Origin: Panopea generosa
Lineage: Eukaryota; Mollusca; Bivalvia; Adapedonta; Hiatellidae
NCBI GenBank assembly: GCA_029582155.1
Contig: CM055899.1
Coordinates: 59,003,349 to 59,067,348 of the forward strand
DNA length: 64,000 bases
Reading direction: 5' to 3'
The position numbers and the translations under genes are program-made. This document shows positions 35,801 through 50,795 of the stretch, piece after piece. Numbering within the stretch: position 1 is the first letter of the stretch; each line of letters opens with the position of its first letter. The notes under the pieces were generated by a model. It ran no database searches and was not told where the DNA came from. It was given only the letters and a program-made list of their open reading frames with translations.

Positions 35801-38705
35801 CTGTAAGTCAACGTGGAAACGGAAGCTGCGGTCAGCGAAAAATGACGAGATTCTATCACAGCTAGTCTATTTTTAGTTCCTATCTAGAATTTCGTTTACC
35901 CACAACAGAGTTCGTGGATTAGCTCTCACGTACAGCCATAATCAACCTGAAAAAGGGTTCAATCAAATTATTAGCAATTACACATAATCAATTCATTACT
36001 CATTATATCCAAAACATAACTAACACCATCTGTATCTGCCCTATAAAGATCTACAATAAAATCTGAAAGATAAAATTTACTAAGGAATCACTAAAGCAGT
36101 TTAACACAAATGCTGTAAACATAAAGCAATAAAAAAGGAAGGGATACAACTATGACACTACAATCAAATCCAGATAATTAAATAAGAGTTATGCCCCTTG
36201 CAGTATAAAACACAGTCACTCCTCAATACAATTTCATTCTTATATCATTGTCAACAGGTATCAACAACGCTGGCATGTTTATGTCTGCTAATTAATGTTC
36301 GGGTCAATCAAGTAAGTTGTTACGTCATAAATTTCAGAATGACTAATACAGGATACGTGTATGAACAGCCCTCTTTTAACTTGGAGCATACAATAAATAA
36401 ATCACTATACTACCATTCATACACATATTTATAACCTGTATCAAATCATTTAATTTGAATAATATCATAAAGAGATCTCGCATAAATTATAAACAAGCAC
36501 TGCCTGCTTCCCCGTCATGCTGTTGTTGTCTTGTGGGCAGAGCTACGGTAGTAAGCACATGGTATACACAAACGATATATAACTTTAGTATAATAAAGTG
36601 AACATTTTTCTCAAACAAACAATTGTCATTTTTTTACCCCAATAATTTGTTTAATGACAACCACAATGTCCTTGTTTTTTACTTTGCATGAAAGAACAAA
36701 GTGACTTGGTATTTATAGGTATACCTACACAATACTGAGTTGTGAACTTTAAGGCCCATGTTGATGATTGCTCAGATTAACGAACCATTTGACATTTTAA
36801 GACAATGAATGAATTATTGATTGACTAAAACAATTTCATTTAAAATGAAATTATACAATGTTCTAGAAAATTATTTTGATGTGAACATAAAGTACTAACT
36901 TTTAGATGTGAGCATTAAGTGCTTAACTTTATAATATAAAGTATACAATATTATATAGGCCGACTATAGGAAATCCTAGAACTGTGCTCTAATTAGCCCC
37001 ATAAATACCATTTCTCAAATGTTTGGTACCACTTGACCAGGGACCAAAAACAACCCACGACCTCCAACATGCACGACAGATGTTCAACCATTCACATCTA
37101 ATGCCATAGTCATGCAATCCTAAAGTGCATGTTATTTTCACAGTCTGTATACTAAAATTTCCCAGCAGTTTACAACCAGAAGACATCTTCTGACCTGTAT
37201 ATGGACATGAAGTTGCATTTTGTCTTTACGTATTTATGTGGAATTTTTTACGAGTGTACTACCTTCCAATTCTGTGAGTATATTTTTTCCATCAAGCATA
37301 ATAACTGAGAGATTTACGAGACAATGTTTTACCTATTTACGTCAAGCTGTTTTTATTTAATTAGCCCAAAGATAGTTGGAATAGCAGACTGTGAAATATT
37401 ACGACACAGAGCAACTGTTCCGGTGCAATAGGCGCTTGCAGTTCAAATCTTCCTCATTCACAAACCACATTCCTGCCAGTGTATGTAAATTGCGCGTGTA
37501 ATTTACAACGCTTTCTGGTTTTCAGCAGCAGCGGCAGATCTGCGAGGAAGCTTCACTTGAACCTTTTAGAGCCTGTATAAACATCCAGTTTTCAGTTTCA
37601 CAAACAGAAGTGGATGCCACTCATTATATTTTCAAAGAGTATTAAAAATGCCATTATCGTGAACATTGAACAAGGTTTTAGGCAATACTAGTCTAGCTGC
37701 TTCATTATGTACCTATAGTTAGTTTAGTTTCCTGGTTAACAATCAAGAAGCGAATCCTTTCTCTCTTATATTCAATGCTAAAACAAAGATGTGGGAAGTT
37801 GTTTATGTACACCTAAATGGTTTGAACAAAATTACGAAAATCCCCAACACTTTGCGCATCTTATCTAGCTTATAGATAGATGTGTTGAAATCTCATCATC
37901 TGAGCAAGTTAAAGAACCATAGCTATTACCAATTATAACCAAGAAGGTAAAAGTTGAAAGTTCTTCATAAAAACAAGTTGTATCTAAACATATACTGCGT
38001 ATATACGTAATGTCACCACCGCCCACTCCTTACTAAACTAAGCGGAATTTCCAGAATGCATACTTTTTTTTTTTCATTTCCAACCATCTAATCATCATCA
38101 TCATCATCATGAAGGGGTGTTATTAAATATAATACTGATGAAACGTTACAAATTCTTTACAAAATTATTGTTAAATGACATAAAAAATAACAGTATAAAA
38201 GTAAAAACAATAATCTTTATTATTATCAGTACAAATCTCTTCCCCGGATGTGTTTTTGTCCCCTTCATGTTAATGTTTTACTTCTATCAAACAATCATGG
38301 TAACTGTCAGTGTTTTGCCTTTAATTAAGTTTAGTTAGATTACAAGTGTCAGGTATAGGAGAACAAATATTGTGAAACATGATCAGCGAGGAATGTACAA
38401 TAAGCTATTGGAGGGAAAGGTGGTAATGGGTGCACGGTAGAATGTGATATACCTAGCCCCGTCAGGTTATGATTAATGGCCAGCTAATAGGTATAGAGTA
38501 CAAAGGTCAAATAATTATATTTAATTATTATGATTGGAGTTGTGAATGGTGTTTTGTCTTAAGCTATAGGGATGACATCTGCTTGACAAATTGGGAGGAC
38601 GTGTCAATCATGGTAATGCTGATGATGCTATCTGTTTGTGACTATAAGAACCAGTCTGCTTTCAGAACTGAGCAACAACCAAAGTATCATTTTTTCAGAT
38701 CTTTA

Positions 38706-38782
38706 GTATGACCTAGCTGAGGTTGAATCCGTGACCTTCGGTATGAGAGGTAGATGCTTGACCACCACTAGACCACCTTGGA
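38706..38782 (-). mobile_element. Fragment of a tRNA-derived SINE
   Basis: The minus strand reads CCAAGGTGGTCTAGTGGTGG then CAAGCATCTACCTCTC, and GTCACGGATTCAACC: A-box-like and B-box-like parts of a tRNA head with no clear body. It is not a complete tRNA, since no paired acceptor stem is seen. Confidence 0.55.
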
Positions 38783-39264
38783 TGTCGAGTTACGAAATAT
38801 AAATACATATAATAGCTATGTGTAGCTCTTGACAGACACTGACCTTAAGAAACAATTCCAAGAATTAGCAATACTTTGGATTAAACCGATTTGATATAAA
38901 CACTTCACTGTGAATGCCGGAAAGCCATAAAGACTTAAGTTTGCACTGCTTGTCCAATTTATCATTACTTTAAAACAGCACAAAGATAAAACTTACAAAA
39001 AATATTAATTTTAATAGGGATATTGGGTATCAAATGGCAATAACTAACATCTACTACAGCGGTCATGTTTGCTGATAATTGGAAAATAAACACGGATTCG
39101 GTTACATAATTATCCGGTTTTCATTCTGCAACATGTTTAAATTTGTTAGTACCAGGAAGTGGCTTTACTTTCCATATAATTTTTATATATATAACATATC
39201 AGCATAGCAGTTATCAAATACGTGGTGGGAATGAGGGTTGAGCTAACATATGGGGTTTAATGCC

Positions 39265-39490
39265 ATTTTTAACACGTTTCAGGGTATATATGGCATATCC
39301 AGCTTTATTGATGGAATAAGACCTCAGAATGAATCCCGGTTGAACCACCTTTCTTCTGCAACTGGCTAACTTTCTCGCATAAAGTTTTTTTGGAGCAAAA
39401 GGGGCTCTTACCTATGACCTTAGCAGTGAGAGGCAAGTGATTTTTAGATGGCGCCTTAGACCACTCATCCATGGAGGACCCTTGGCTTGG
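39265..39490 (-). mobile_element. tRNA-derived SINE, family 3 (copy 1)
   Basis: Shares the blocks CACGTTTCAGG..ATATGGCATATCCAG, GAATAAGACCTCAGAATGAA, GTGAGAGGCAAGTGAT and CCACTCATCCATGGAGGACCC with the copies at 42305 and 60120. The minus-strand head resembles a tRNA of the Ser/Leu type (TGAGTGGTCTAA). Confidence 0.75.
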
Positions 39491-40624
39491 GCTAAAGGAC
39501 CCTAGGAAAGATGGACCTATTCAACTGAATTCTGTGGCAGTCATACACTCTAACCCACTGTGAATGAGTAAACTCGAAGAAAATGACGAATTCTCTATTC
39601 TGCACTCATTTTTTATCACGTATTGGACAACTATATTAATTTTTCAAATTTCTTTAACAGTCCAACCAATCAGCTGGGCTTAATACCAGTGTACTATTGT
39701 GGGGAATGTGCTCGTTTTTATGTCTAAATTTTTTTTGTTTAAATTTTGTGACAAAAATGGTGACCTTGGTCTACCAATTGATGAACACAGGGTTAAATTT
39801 TACACTCCACCAGTCAATCAAAAAAGGTTACAAGTTAATTGGGGAAACTGTAAAACTTCAAAAAGTTCACTCAAATGGCAACTTGTTCCACTTTAAATGG
39901 TACAACATTTCATAGTTGGACATGCGGAGAGATTAAAGAAAGATATTCTAATTTGAAAATAACTCCATGACTCTTTTGTTACTTCTTTTTATTTTTCATA
40001 TTATTATAAATTATTAAGGGCTGACATAAAGGTCACAGTAGTTTGTCTTGTGGTATCTACAGCCACGCTTCTTTACCTTGAATCAAAACTAAATAAATGA
40101 AGAAGTTTTTTTCAATACATCTGTCACTTTGAACTTAAAACATCAAATGAAAACCGATAAAGTTTCTATAATCAAACTGCATCAGAAAATATATTTTTCA
40201 ATTAAAAAAAATCCTCAACCAACTTGACTATAATGTAATTACATCATAAAAACAAACTGCAGAACACTATCAGATGATAGAACTCCTATGAAATATTACT
40301 TATCGGTTGGGATCGGGAATCTTCTCATGGGACATAAATGGAATCAATTAAGCTTGAATTATTTGCAAAACAGAACAAAGTGGATGTGAGCTATATAGAA
40401 TCAAGCCACCAGTAATTGGTTTCATTTATTAACATGTGGCAGGAGAGATTTCAGATCATTTCAGACTGGCCCTATAAATCTAGCAATAATCAGTTTGGTT
40501 ACCATATATGGGAATAGAGCAAACTAATATTCATGATCTTCATGAAACTTATTGTATATAGGGTTTACGAGCATAATGTCTTCTTATCATCATTCTGTTA
40601 GCTTGAACTTATTTATTTTACTTC

Positions 40625-40812
40625 AATTGTGAAACAAGTTCTTAAAACTTTGGCAAATCACGCTCGAAGTTTTCCTGGTTAGAACCAGTACTAAGCATAT
40701 GCGGAAAAGTGTCTTGCTCAAGGATACCACACATAGCCATGGTGGAGGACTGAACCCACGACCCTTTAATCATGAATTCAGTGCACGACCACAGGACCAT
40801 GCGCTCCATTCA
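40625..40812 (-). mobile_element. tRNA-derived SINE, family 2 (copy 2)
   Basis: GTGAAACAAGTTCTTAAAAC, GAACCAGTACTAAGCATATG, AGTGTCTTGCTCAAGGA and the GCGCTCC end match the copies at 22310, 53385 and 57288. Confidence 0.8.
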
Positions 40813-42304
40813 TTTTGTGCCGTAACTAAAATCATTAATTTGTTTTTCGTGTTTTTTAAAAACTTTAAAATTTATTATCATAAAAAAGTCTTATTATATC
40901 ATTTTAATACCCAAAATGCAATTGACTACATAAATACTTCTTCTATTCTTCCTTTTTTTTGTTTTATTTTTAATTGTATTAAATCATCAGTCTGATCCTT
41001 CAGGCTGACCATGTTCAATACAATGCAATGGTCATGTGATAGCTGGTCATTGAGGTTTAACTAGTGCATGAATAAATGCATAATAATCTGCCATCAATGT
41101 TGTTTGTATTCTCCAGTGAATACATATAATAGGACAGTTAGAATACACAATTCATATAATTGTAATGATTGTGTTTTTTTTTTAAGGAACTGATCCAAAA
41201 ACACTAACGGTTTCTGACAAGGGCCATAAATCATGCGGTGCATTGCCTAATTTCCTAAGAAGCAAATTAGGAGCAGCATGTAGACATGTCTCCATTACAG
41301 ATAATCAAATTTTGACTGGTTGGTAATCAAATTGACTGGTTCTCTGTTCTGTGTTTTGAGGAAAGAACCAAGTTCTGTTTAAAACAAGTCTAGAAGGGAA
41401 GAAACATTCATTTTACTAGACATCTTGAAGGGAAAAAATATTTTTTGTTTATAGAACCAGTCTACAAAATAGTGTCTTCCTGCAGGGGACATGATCATCA
41501 GAGAATAGTATCATCTTCCATAGAACTGTACTTTTCAGGAGAACAAAATATGGGCTTGTTGGTTACAATTAAAACAATTAAAATATGGGATTGTATCCAA
41601 TTAAAACAAACAAAATTGTTTCTAAAAGGAGAGAGAACTGCCTTACACTCAATCAGAAAACAAAAACAAAAGGCCTTTCTTTCAAATAGAAAGAATATTA
41701 AATTTTGAGATATAGTGTTTATAATGCCAAAGGTCACTGAAGTAATAAGCAGCTCTTCTATATTTGGTGTGAATTATAAAGTCTCAATCTTTATTCCAGC
41801 GTGAACATCTCATAACAAACTCATCTAGAGTCTGATCAAAAGTCAATATTTCATTTTCCTCAGAAACCCGTGATCGACAATTCTCCCAATTCTATGGACC
41901 GCCATGAAGATCAGCTATGTGGAAACTTAATAGAGTTGGACGCTCAATCTTGCAAAATGAAATGAATATTAGCAAAAAAGTGCCGCCAATGTCGTCGGAA
42001 TCAATACAATTGGATTCCTATTTTCTGCGATTTTCTTTGATTCAGCGCCGTGAACAGGAAATAAGACCATGTACCATCCCGAGGCTGATCTTGTTAAAAA
42101 AAAAATCTCGAAAGTTTTGATTGACAAGTGTATTATACTGGGTACAAAACTGTCAAGCCGCCAATGATAATGTCTTGTTCAAGGGAGTGAATCTTTGATC
42201 TGAAGTTCAGAGTAAAATACTACTGGAAGTTTGGGCTGATTATTTCCAGTAAGGTAGAATGCTTTCATTATTATTAATGTCTAGTGGAATTTTTTTTTTT
42301 TTTT

Positions 42305-42512
42305 TAATCTGGTTTAACACCATTATCAAAACATTTGGCATATTTAGTTTTAATGATGGAGGAAGACCTCAGAAAGCAACCGGCCTTATCCGAGATACTG
42401 GCCAATTTTCTCACTAATGTTCTGAACCAAGCGCGACTTGAACCTACAACCTCAGGGGTGAAAGGTAAGTGATCTTGAGAGGTAAGTGACCACTCAGCCA
42501 GGGAGGACCCTG
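42305..42512 (-). mobile_element. tRNA-derived SINE, family 3 (copy 2)
   Basis: Matches the copies at 39265 and 60120 (GGAGGAAGACCTCAGAA, GAACCTACAACCTCAGG, CCACTCAGCCAGGGAGGACCC). The minus-strand B box reads GTAGGTTCAAGTC. A short duplicated GAGGTAAGTGA is unique to this copy. A T run precedes it at about 42291-42305. Confidence 0.8.
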
Positions 42513-44320
42513 TATAATACATATTTGTTTTCTTTCTTTAAAGTCTTGCCATTCCTAACACTACGTCAAATATACAGACTTGTGCCTTCACAACAATGTA
42601 ACTCATGTACAGACAGGAATACAGATCCATTTAGCATGCGTTCCTGCTTTGTTTGAGAAACTTATGTCTGTTAAAAGCATTCTACGATTCTCTCAGGGAT
42701 TTGTAGATTTATAATTACCATAGTAACCAGTTCTTCAACGTAGTGGAGATTATTTTTTATCTACCAAATGATTTATTATGCCTCATGATGCTGATAATTA
42801 AGGTCATATCTTATCTAGTCTCAACTGACAAGTCGGTGCTACTGTGAATTAAAAAGTGAGCACCACACAATTTCACAGGGAGCCGACTCCCTGCCGGTCG
42901 CTGATTCCATCTGCCTCTAGTCTATATTTTAAGTTTTCCACTTGTTTTATGATGTTTTATCACGTTGTATAATTCAATTATCTTCTAAGTTTATCTATCT
43001 TGTCTTTCTTGTTCCCAGGCTTCTTTAATGATATTTAAAAATTGCCCATTTTCTGTGATATTCGGGGAAATGCATGTCTTTCATGTCTGCAAGTATGATA
43101 ACATCATGATTTCAAGATTCGATCACTTAAATCATTTTCTGCTGCTTCAAGACTGTTGATGTTTATGGTAATAACAACCCGTCTGCTGAAATATGGACGT
43201 TTGCATCAAAGATGATGTTAATGAAATATGCAGTAAATTTAGTTTAGGATAATGCATTTATCAGATATCAGGAAAAAAGCATCAAAATTGAGTAACACCC
43301 CCCCCCCCCCCACCACCCCAACATTTTCTTCTCTCCATTTCTATTCTACACCATTAGCAAAGCTTCACAAAATCCTGAAAAACATCCATCTAATTGAGTG
43401 CTGAAGACTTGAAACCGGCTGCCATTCTGCCATGGAAGTGGAAACCTTTAATTTCCTTGATAGACTGTTGAAAGTGGCCATATTTTGACCTTCTGGACAC
43501 CCATTATCATTACTGACCACTAAAACACATCTCCAGTTCATCAAGCTTCTAAATGATGCTGATAACTTATCCAAGCAGCTTCCAGGAACTGATCATTAAT
43601 GTCACAACCAATCAGAAAAAAGCTTACAGGCAGTTCACATTAATTGGAAAACATAATAATGGCCACAAGCTTATTATTTGTAATCCACATGACAAGAATC
43701 TTAAAGGCAAATTATACAGACTTCATTGGGAGGCTGCAACAGACTTCTGCAAAATAAGGAAGAAGTTTTTTTTATAGTTTATGGCACATTTCAACATGAT
43801 AAATTCAAACTTATAAAAAATAAAAATTTTAAATCAGAAAAATACTTTTTTTTTTAACTTAAGGGTAATTTTAAGAATAGCATCCAAACAAAGGATAATA
43901 CAAAAAGTTTTTTTCTATATTTCCATCATGGTCCTTTTCGTAGCGATTGCATGATAAAAAAAAAAAGAAGCTAGACTTGACACTAAGATTTACAACAATG
44001 GTTCTGTAATCTATTATTAACATATCATTATTATGTTGGTTTGTTTGTCTACATATTTCATGTTATTGTTATTTAATCATAACCTACAAATGCGACTGAC
44101 TTTCAAATTTCTAAAAAATGCCCAGTTTGCTGGCGACCTGATATGATATGTCTATCAATATTCATCAATTTAATTATTTTTTTTATGTATTAAACCCACA
44201 AGTGGATAAGAGCTGGACCATTTAATGGCAAAAAAAAAATCCACACATCTAAATTTTACATACATCACAAAATACTCATTTGAATTATGGAAGTCAGGTC
44301 AGGTAAGCCTGGGTAAATAC

Positions 44321-44350
44321 CTGCGACAACCGTCCCTATGACGACTATCC
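44321..44350 (-). CDS. Speculative 30-bp microexon (hydrophobic)
   Basis: Minus strand: acceptor TTAGCATCTGTAG, 30 open bases in phase 1-1, donor GCAG then GTATTT. It encodes IVVIGTVVA between split codons. It joins in frame either to the candidate first exon at 52243-52315 or to the msi exon at 57950-57998. The patch is more GC-rich than its surroundings. A 30-base match to splice rules can occur by chance in 25 kb, so this is a lead only. Confidence 0.2.
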
Positions 44351-44870
44351 CTACAGATGCTAATAATCCTTATTTTGGTTAAATTATTTACCTCAACTCC
44401 CACGTGTGTACATTCAACACCACAGCATAAGCTTTTAAAAGCAATTTGTATTTATGAGATACGTAGGTTTTACATTAATCAATATTTAATTTGCTACATC
44501 ATATACATGTTAATTCTTAACACAAGAAAACAATTTAATCTATCTCGGAATATGACAATGAGTGGACAAGGTCCATCAAGCATTGGTCACATGCTATTAT
44601 AAAGGTTACAGCATCACATTCATCACATCACCTTTTATATTGCAAAAGACTCAACCTATCCTCGGACAAGTACATGTAGTATAATTTTTACGGGTGTATA
44701 TTGGATGAAAAAAAGGGCAAAAATTTAAAATATGGAATAATCCTCGATCTGCTTTCTCAAATGGCTGTAGAACCTGAATCTGTATCGTGACACTAGCTTC
44801 AAGTCCCCGCTCTAAGTGAATAGTATTACATCAGTATTGATAATGAAACAGTGGGATATCACCATTTGAG

Positions 44871-45052
44871 TTAACCCTTTACTTCATATTGACGCCTTTG
44901 GACACCTCTAATATAGAAGACTTAAATTATTGGGTGAATTATGTTAATATTATCTGACAGAGTTACGAGCAATCTAAACTCTTCCTGCACTGTTTTCAAA
45001 GGCCTTCTGTGATTGGTGCGGGAAAACGCTTATCTATGGAGTAAAGGGTTAA
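44871..45052. mobile_element. MITE with TTAA target site and CCCTTTACT ends, copy 1
   Basis: TTAA at 44871-44874 and 45049-45052 flank ends reading CCCTTTACTTCATA and TATGGAGTAAAGGG (inverted). TTAA duplication and CCC-type ends are characteristic of piggyBac-like elements; there is no transposase, so it is non-autonomous. Copy 2 at 50947 is in the opposite orientation. Relative to copy 2 this one has lost one arm of a central palindrome. Confidence 0.8.
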
Positions 45053-48000
45053 GGTTATACATTGCAATATCCTATAGCAAACAGTTATACATAACAATTC
45101 CTCTAATCCTTTCCAGCTCCATAATGGATTTGAAAATGTATAAAATTAAAGTCTAATGGAAAAAATGTGTACAGAATGAAAGAACTGAGCATGCATCTCA
45201 GAAGTGCCTCGACTAATTGGAAGAAAATAGGAGGACAGAAGAGGCAAATTATTCATTCTATTGTATGCAAATGTCAGCAAAATTCTCATTTCCCAATCTG
45301 AGAACCTGCCTGACATTAATTAAACACTGAAGGTGCGAGATCCTTCCTGGAACTTCCTCCTTAATTATATTTTGCTTTTCTTTAATAGTTTTCATCTTCC
45401 ACCATTGCTTCGGTTTCTAAACTAAAATTCTAATTTTGAGCTCTTGTTCCACCTACACAGTTTGTGTTGTTTTTTTCTCTCCCATTCATTCTTTTTTGAT
45501 TGGGCCGGTTGATACATGCTCAATGACAGTTCCTCCCACATTAACAGTTTTTCTAGTTCTGATCTGCATTAATACCCAAATTGGTTTCAACATTTATTTC
45601 CCGCCAATTATAAGCAATTACACAGAAATCTGGAACATTTATTAAGGTATGCCTGTCTGAATTCTGTTCCTCACATCAGGCATAGTTCCGATAAACATGC
45701 GCCTCTAAGCTGTATACATCTAAAACTTCTAACTACCATGTCTGGATAATACAGTTTGCCCCTATGCTCGTGTGGAAAATCTGTGATGTTTAATAATCAA
45801 GTGAGACGGTTTCAGAACCAGCATGATCCATACTGGAGATAGACATAAAACGAACATCTTCCAAGCCTCAATGCAACCTAGCCGTCAATTTTAAACATTC
45901 CGGGAGGAAGTAAACGGTGCCAGATATATGTATATATACATCTAACACAAAAACAGTCTGCAGACCAGTCTGCTTCTAGTAGAGAAGAGTAAAAAAGGTG
46001 ATCTGGTCTGGTCTGCTAACATAAACAACCCATTAGTATTTTAATCGACAAAGCAGTTGTTTTATTGGATTTTGTAAGACTTATATTATGTACCTCTTTG
46101 TTCTTCTACACCTACAGCTCTGGAAGCAAATGATTTTGATAATAGACAAAACACTACTACTGTGTCAACACTTATGTTGTAAATGTCAGGTGGCCAGTAA
46201 GAATTTAAGGGTCTGGTATCCTTACTCTACACTCCTTCAAAATAGGGACTTGCAAAAACCTTAGGTTTACATTAAAAGTCGTGCACTGCATTACCCTTCT
46301 ACTATAAACAAGATACCCTTGATGTCTGAAGTGGGACCATCATTTTAAAGCTTTTCAACCAATACTGGAACTATCAACTCTATTCCAACATTTCACTGAT
46401 TGACTTGCAGATGGACATCGGTCACTGTGAAATAGTAATGAATGCTTTTGGGTCAGGGAATCGACAGAAACACTAAAAATGTATGCTGTTGTGTACATCA
46501 CAAGCTCATTAAATTGTTGATTCATGAAAACCATGTTTGAATCACCATAGCATGAATATCATCATTAACGTGGTATCCCCACGGGCAGGTGACGAACATT
46601 CTACACATCAGTTATTGGTTGGTAAAAACAAAAGAAAGCGACACAAAACATCACCATGTAGCTAACCATTAAATATTTGGTGCATATCTTGTGCTAATTA
46701 GCACCAAATTAAACATAATCCAGTTATATCATTAACAAAGCATGACTGGCTTCTTATACCAGCGCAGTTAGAAATAATATAATGAGATGGAATTTGATAG
46801 TCTGCATTGACAGGTCTTCTTTCACATCCTTCAACATACATCGGAGTGCAATTTCTTTTTATAAAAGTAGAAATGTGTTGGCAAGGCAAACAATTACATT
46901 AACGACTACCGATTTTTATTTTAGATAATGAAAGTGTCGGTCAAAGGTGACGTAATGGGGCTATATTACAGCAGTTTCCTGTGTATTTTTTATGATTGCA
47001 GGCAGCATCCATAAATTATAACTATGTAAGGATGATCCAGAATAAAACATGAAATTATTGTAAATATTATCTGTAAAGAACAAAAACTAAGACCCAAAAC
47101 ATACAGAGTTTAATCTTCAGAGAATATTTGAGTGCAACGAGTAGGTTAGGCCATTATAAATTAATTGCTAGATTACAATCCAATTTTTTCTTAAAAAACG
47201 TAATTTTCAATTTAAATTGTTTTGTACTCTATTTGTTATAATGGAACAGTACAGAATATATCCTGTTATGATTGGAAATGCGTACCTGTGATCTTTAAGA
47301 GCTTTTTTGTTTTAAAATATTTATTTATTTTAATGCATTTTTTTTTTTTATAAAAAACTAATGCATGAAAATGTTAAAACACATCTGATGCACTTATTAA
47401 AGAGATATGTCCCTTCAACACAGGAAAGTGAGCAAGGAGAAATTAAAAGTGATTTAGTCTGAATGTCTTAATTTTGGAACTCGATCCTGAGGATGTGAAA
47501 GGGAAGCCAGTACAGTACCCAACAAGATCGTTTATAAACAAACTGGGGCACTGGAACTTGTTCAGCACATACCATATGTCCGTGTTTACAATTGTGCTCT
47601 TTGTGACCTACTTACATGAACAAATCCAATTTCTGAACATGAAAATAAACAGATATTTGCCATCAATATGTTCAGTTTGTTATGTTAAGAATACTGAAAC
47701 ATGCCACCCTGCAAGCCTGGTTTCCTACTCCAAATCTGACCTGTTAAAAACTGTTCAAGAGCTATTTATTGGGCACGATTTTCAATTCAATTAACTTATT
47801 AACAACTAATACCAGTACTTGAACATTCTTTACTAAAAGTCACCAACAATCTTAATTGGAGTCGAGAGCATTTTTCTGAATTGGGGCATACTAAAATCAA
47901 GGAATTTTCATGATAAAGTGGTTCTTACAATAACCCTATTATAGACTGGTTCTGCAGTTCAACACATTTCAAACATTGTTTCAGATCTCTCTCTAATGAC

Positions 48001-50594
48001 CTTGGTATGGATACATGGGCATTTTAACTGGGTTTTATCATGCCTTATGGAGTAAAAGACAGAAACAGTACAGATTGTGGTGCTGCACATGCTCAACAAC
48101 AAAAAAATAAATCCAAACCCAACATTGCAGCTAAACTAGTCCCATTATACTGCAGCTAGTTGATTTACTTAGTGTATTATTCTGCAAAGCTAAATTTTTA
48201 CAAAAAATACAACTCTGTCAAACTAGATTGCTGATCTTTCTTTTGGATTTTATTTTTTAAGAAACAAACTTGTTATATATATTATAGTGATAAAAATTCT
48301 TACAGAAAAACAGGACACATCATTAACACCTGACACAACCGTACTGCCGATAGAAATTTTAATTGAATGCACCTGGACGCTGTTTGATGTGCAATGTTTT
48401 ACACAAGCGGTACCATCCCTCCCTCAGAGAGTCTGCAGCAGATTTTAAATAAATCATCATTAGCATCCTCCAAAATGAGAATAATTTAATGAAAAAGTGT
48501 GGCAAGCCAACTTGGCTAGCGTAATACATTCTGATTTCTTTAATACATGTGCAGAAGATCAACTTTTCTCAGAAATTTTACAAAATCTTTACATTCATCA
48601 TCATTATCAATGCTTAAATGACGCACCATGAAAAAAAGGCTGTAGTTGATAAATACAGAGATTAGGTGTTCAGATGAGAGTCTGGTAAAAGACAATGTCA
48701 AAATTGTTTGAAAGTGGTGCAGGCACTAAACACTAAAACAGTGAAACAACGAGTTAGTCCAGATTGCCAAATAACAGCGTGGAAACCCCTGTAGGAAATG
48801 ATACCTGCATAGGTAATTAAGTATATCAACAGAAGCAGAAAATAAACCATTACGGTTTCTCATCACGAAAAAAACATGCATACAATACAAAAGTTGCATA
48901 ACTGAAAGCATTCTAATTTTTGTTCTGAAACTCAGCAAAATCAAATCACTTAGATTCTAAGATTTCAATAAATCTGTATAAACCTTGACAAAATACCTTC
49001 CAATTAATACAGAAGTAAGAAAGTACATGTCAGATTCTGACATTAATTGGACCAAGTATGCAGATGAAAGTCATGTACACTTATCCATTTCTGGAGCTTA
49101 TGAAACCACATAAATACTAAGACAGGAAGCTTTTTTTATGATAATTCCTTTGACTAACTGATGTCAGTATGTTCACTCACTCAATAAAACCATTTGTAAG
49201 CACTGGAGACAGTCTGACTAAGGTTAACAGTGTTTTAATTCCAGGCAACAATTCTTTATGATGCCCTCCTAAATATCAAAACAAGGATTGGAGGTTATAA
49301 AAAACTCACAAAGTTTTGGGGTTAACTGGCAGGACAGATCTTCCATTCTGGATCGATAACCATTTCTTAGGAGCCATAACAGTTAAAGAAAGCATCCGAA
49401 TCATAACAGATATATCACAATGATCAATGAGCCTGTATAAAACTGCCAATACCACATACCAACCTGATCACAGGCCCGGCACAATGAACAGAAGAAAAGT
49501 TGACCAGAAATCAATGCCAGTCCCATAGATCCTTACGAGATTCAATAAGACAACAAACACTTCTTGCAATCACATGGGAAGATTAAAGTGTTTAGTATGT
49601 ACGTTCTGGTTGTCTTACAATGGATTGGAAGATCTTCTTGGAGAAATTATATGCATTGTGTACAGTCTAAAAGTCGGAGCCTCAGATGTAAATGTGAATA
49701 AAAAGCAATTACCATTCACAATAATTTTTTGTATCTATAAGATATCTAAGAGATCCCAGTACAGGTTGAGGTTGGGGAGAGAGACAGAATTTTGAAGCCA
49801 TTGATATGAATGGGTAACAAAATCTATAAAAATATTAATTTTATTCAAAAGAATTGCTTTCAAGAAAATTGAAAAAAAGAAAACTGTATGTGCATCCTTT
49901 TTTCATCCCTGCACAAATAACACCCCAAATCATTTGACAAAATCCCAATACAGTAAAAATATTGTATGCATTTATTTGAACTTCTGTATATAGAATGCAG
50001 AACAAAGAAATGTCCATGATTGTAACATCACAAATGAATTCAAGTAAAGAACATTTATAATGTATATAAAATACACAATTAAAACTGATGTATAAAAAAA
50101 TTATATATAAACATCAAATTGATTTGGAATTTACAGCTAAATCTGGAAACAACATACAGTAATTAACAATTTAGATCAGAAAATAGACTTTCTTAATTAG
50201 TACAAGTCAACATAAAGACAAGAAGAAGTAGAAGCTGACATCACTTAACTTTGCAGAGCTTACCCAAACCTTAGAAATAATGTGGTGTGTCTAAATGAGC
50301 TGCAGACTGATTGCAATTACAGGCAATCTGGCAGTGAAAAACCATGCCTTACACACCACTTTGAACTTAACAGCATTGACAATGCCTGCCTAATCATAGT
50401 TATAATGGGCCCCCTGAGGCAACACAAGTTCTTGTCTTTACTTAGAATGGTCGTGTTTGCATCAAATGTACTTCTTTCATCTCTTACTATTTTGTTTTAA
50501 CTGTGGGAAAACCTACATGTGTGTCGATTGAGACATAACAACCAACAGTATAAGCTGAACAAGTTTAATTGGAATTTATTGAACTGGACTCGCA

Positions 50595-50795
50595 TATCTT
50601 GTTAGTAAGCGAGGTGGAAGTGTAATGGATAGTGTTGGCCGCTCACGCCAGAGGTTGCGGGTTCGATCCCCTGATCAACCTGATGCCTCTCATGAAACAA
50701 CACTCAGTACTGGTTATACCCAAGAAGTGAACTCAACAGCTGTTCATATAAGCTCTGAGCTTTCATCGCAATCGAGCTTAAATAAATCAGTATAA
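50595..50795 (+). mobile_element. tRNA-derived SINE, family 4
   Basis: The plus strand reads GTAATGGATAGTGTTGGCCG then CTCACGCC (A-box region) and GGTTGCGGGTTCGATCCCCT (perfect B box), followed by an unrelated body ending in AATAAATCAGTATAAACAAT. The B box is the best in the window, so this copy may be young. Confidence 0.75.

Noticed and set aside
37534..37656. Plus-strand stretch after TTTTCAG, open for 40 codons (QQRQICEEASLEPFRA...)
   Set aside because: Same problem: a single acceptor-plus-ORF with no partner exon.
41861..41962. Plus-strand stretch after TTTTCCTCAG, open for 33 codons (KPVIDNSPNSMDRHEDQL...) to a stop
   Set aside because: It looks like a terminal exon, but no matching upstream plus-strand exon was found, so it cannot be told from chance.
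47474..47794. Plus-strand ORF of 106 codons
   Set aside because: No recognised motif; lies in the large msi intron without flanking splice sites or polyA signal. Chance is likely in 64 kb of six-frame sequence.
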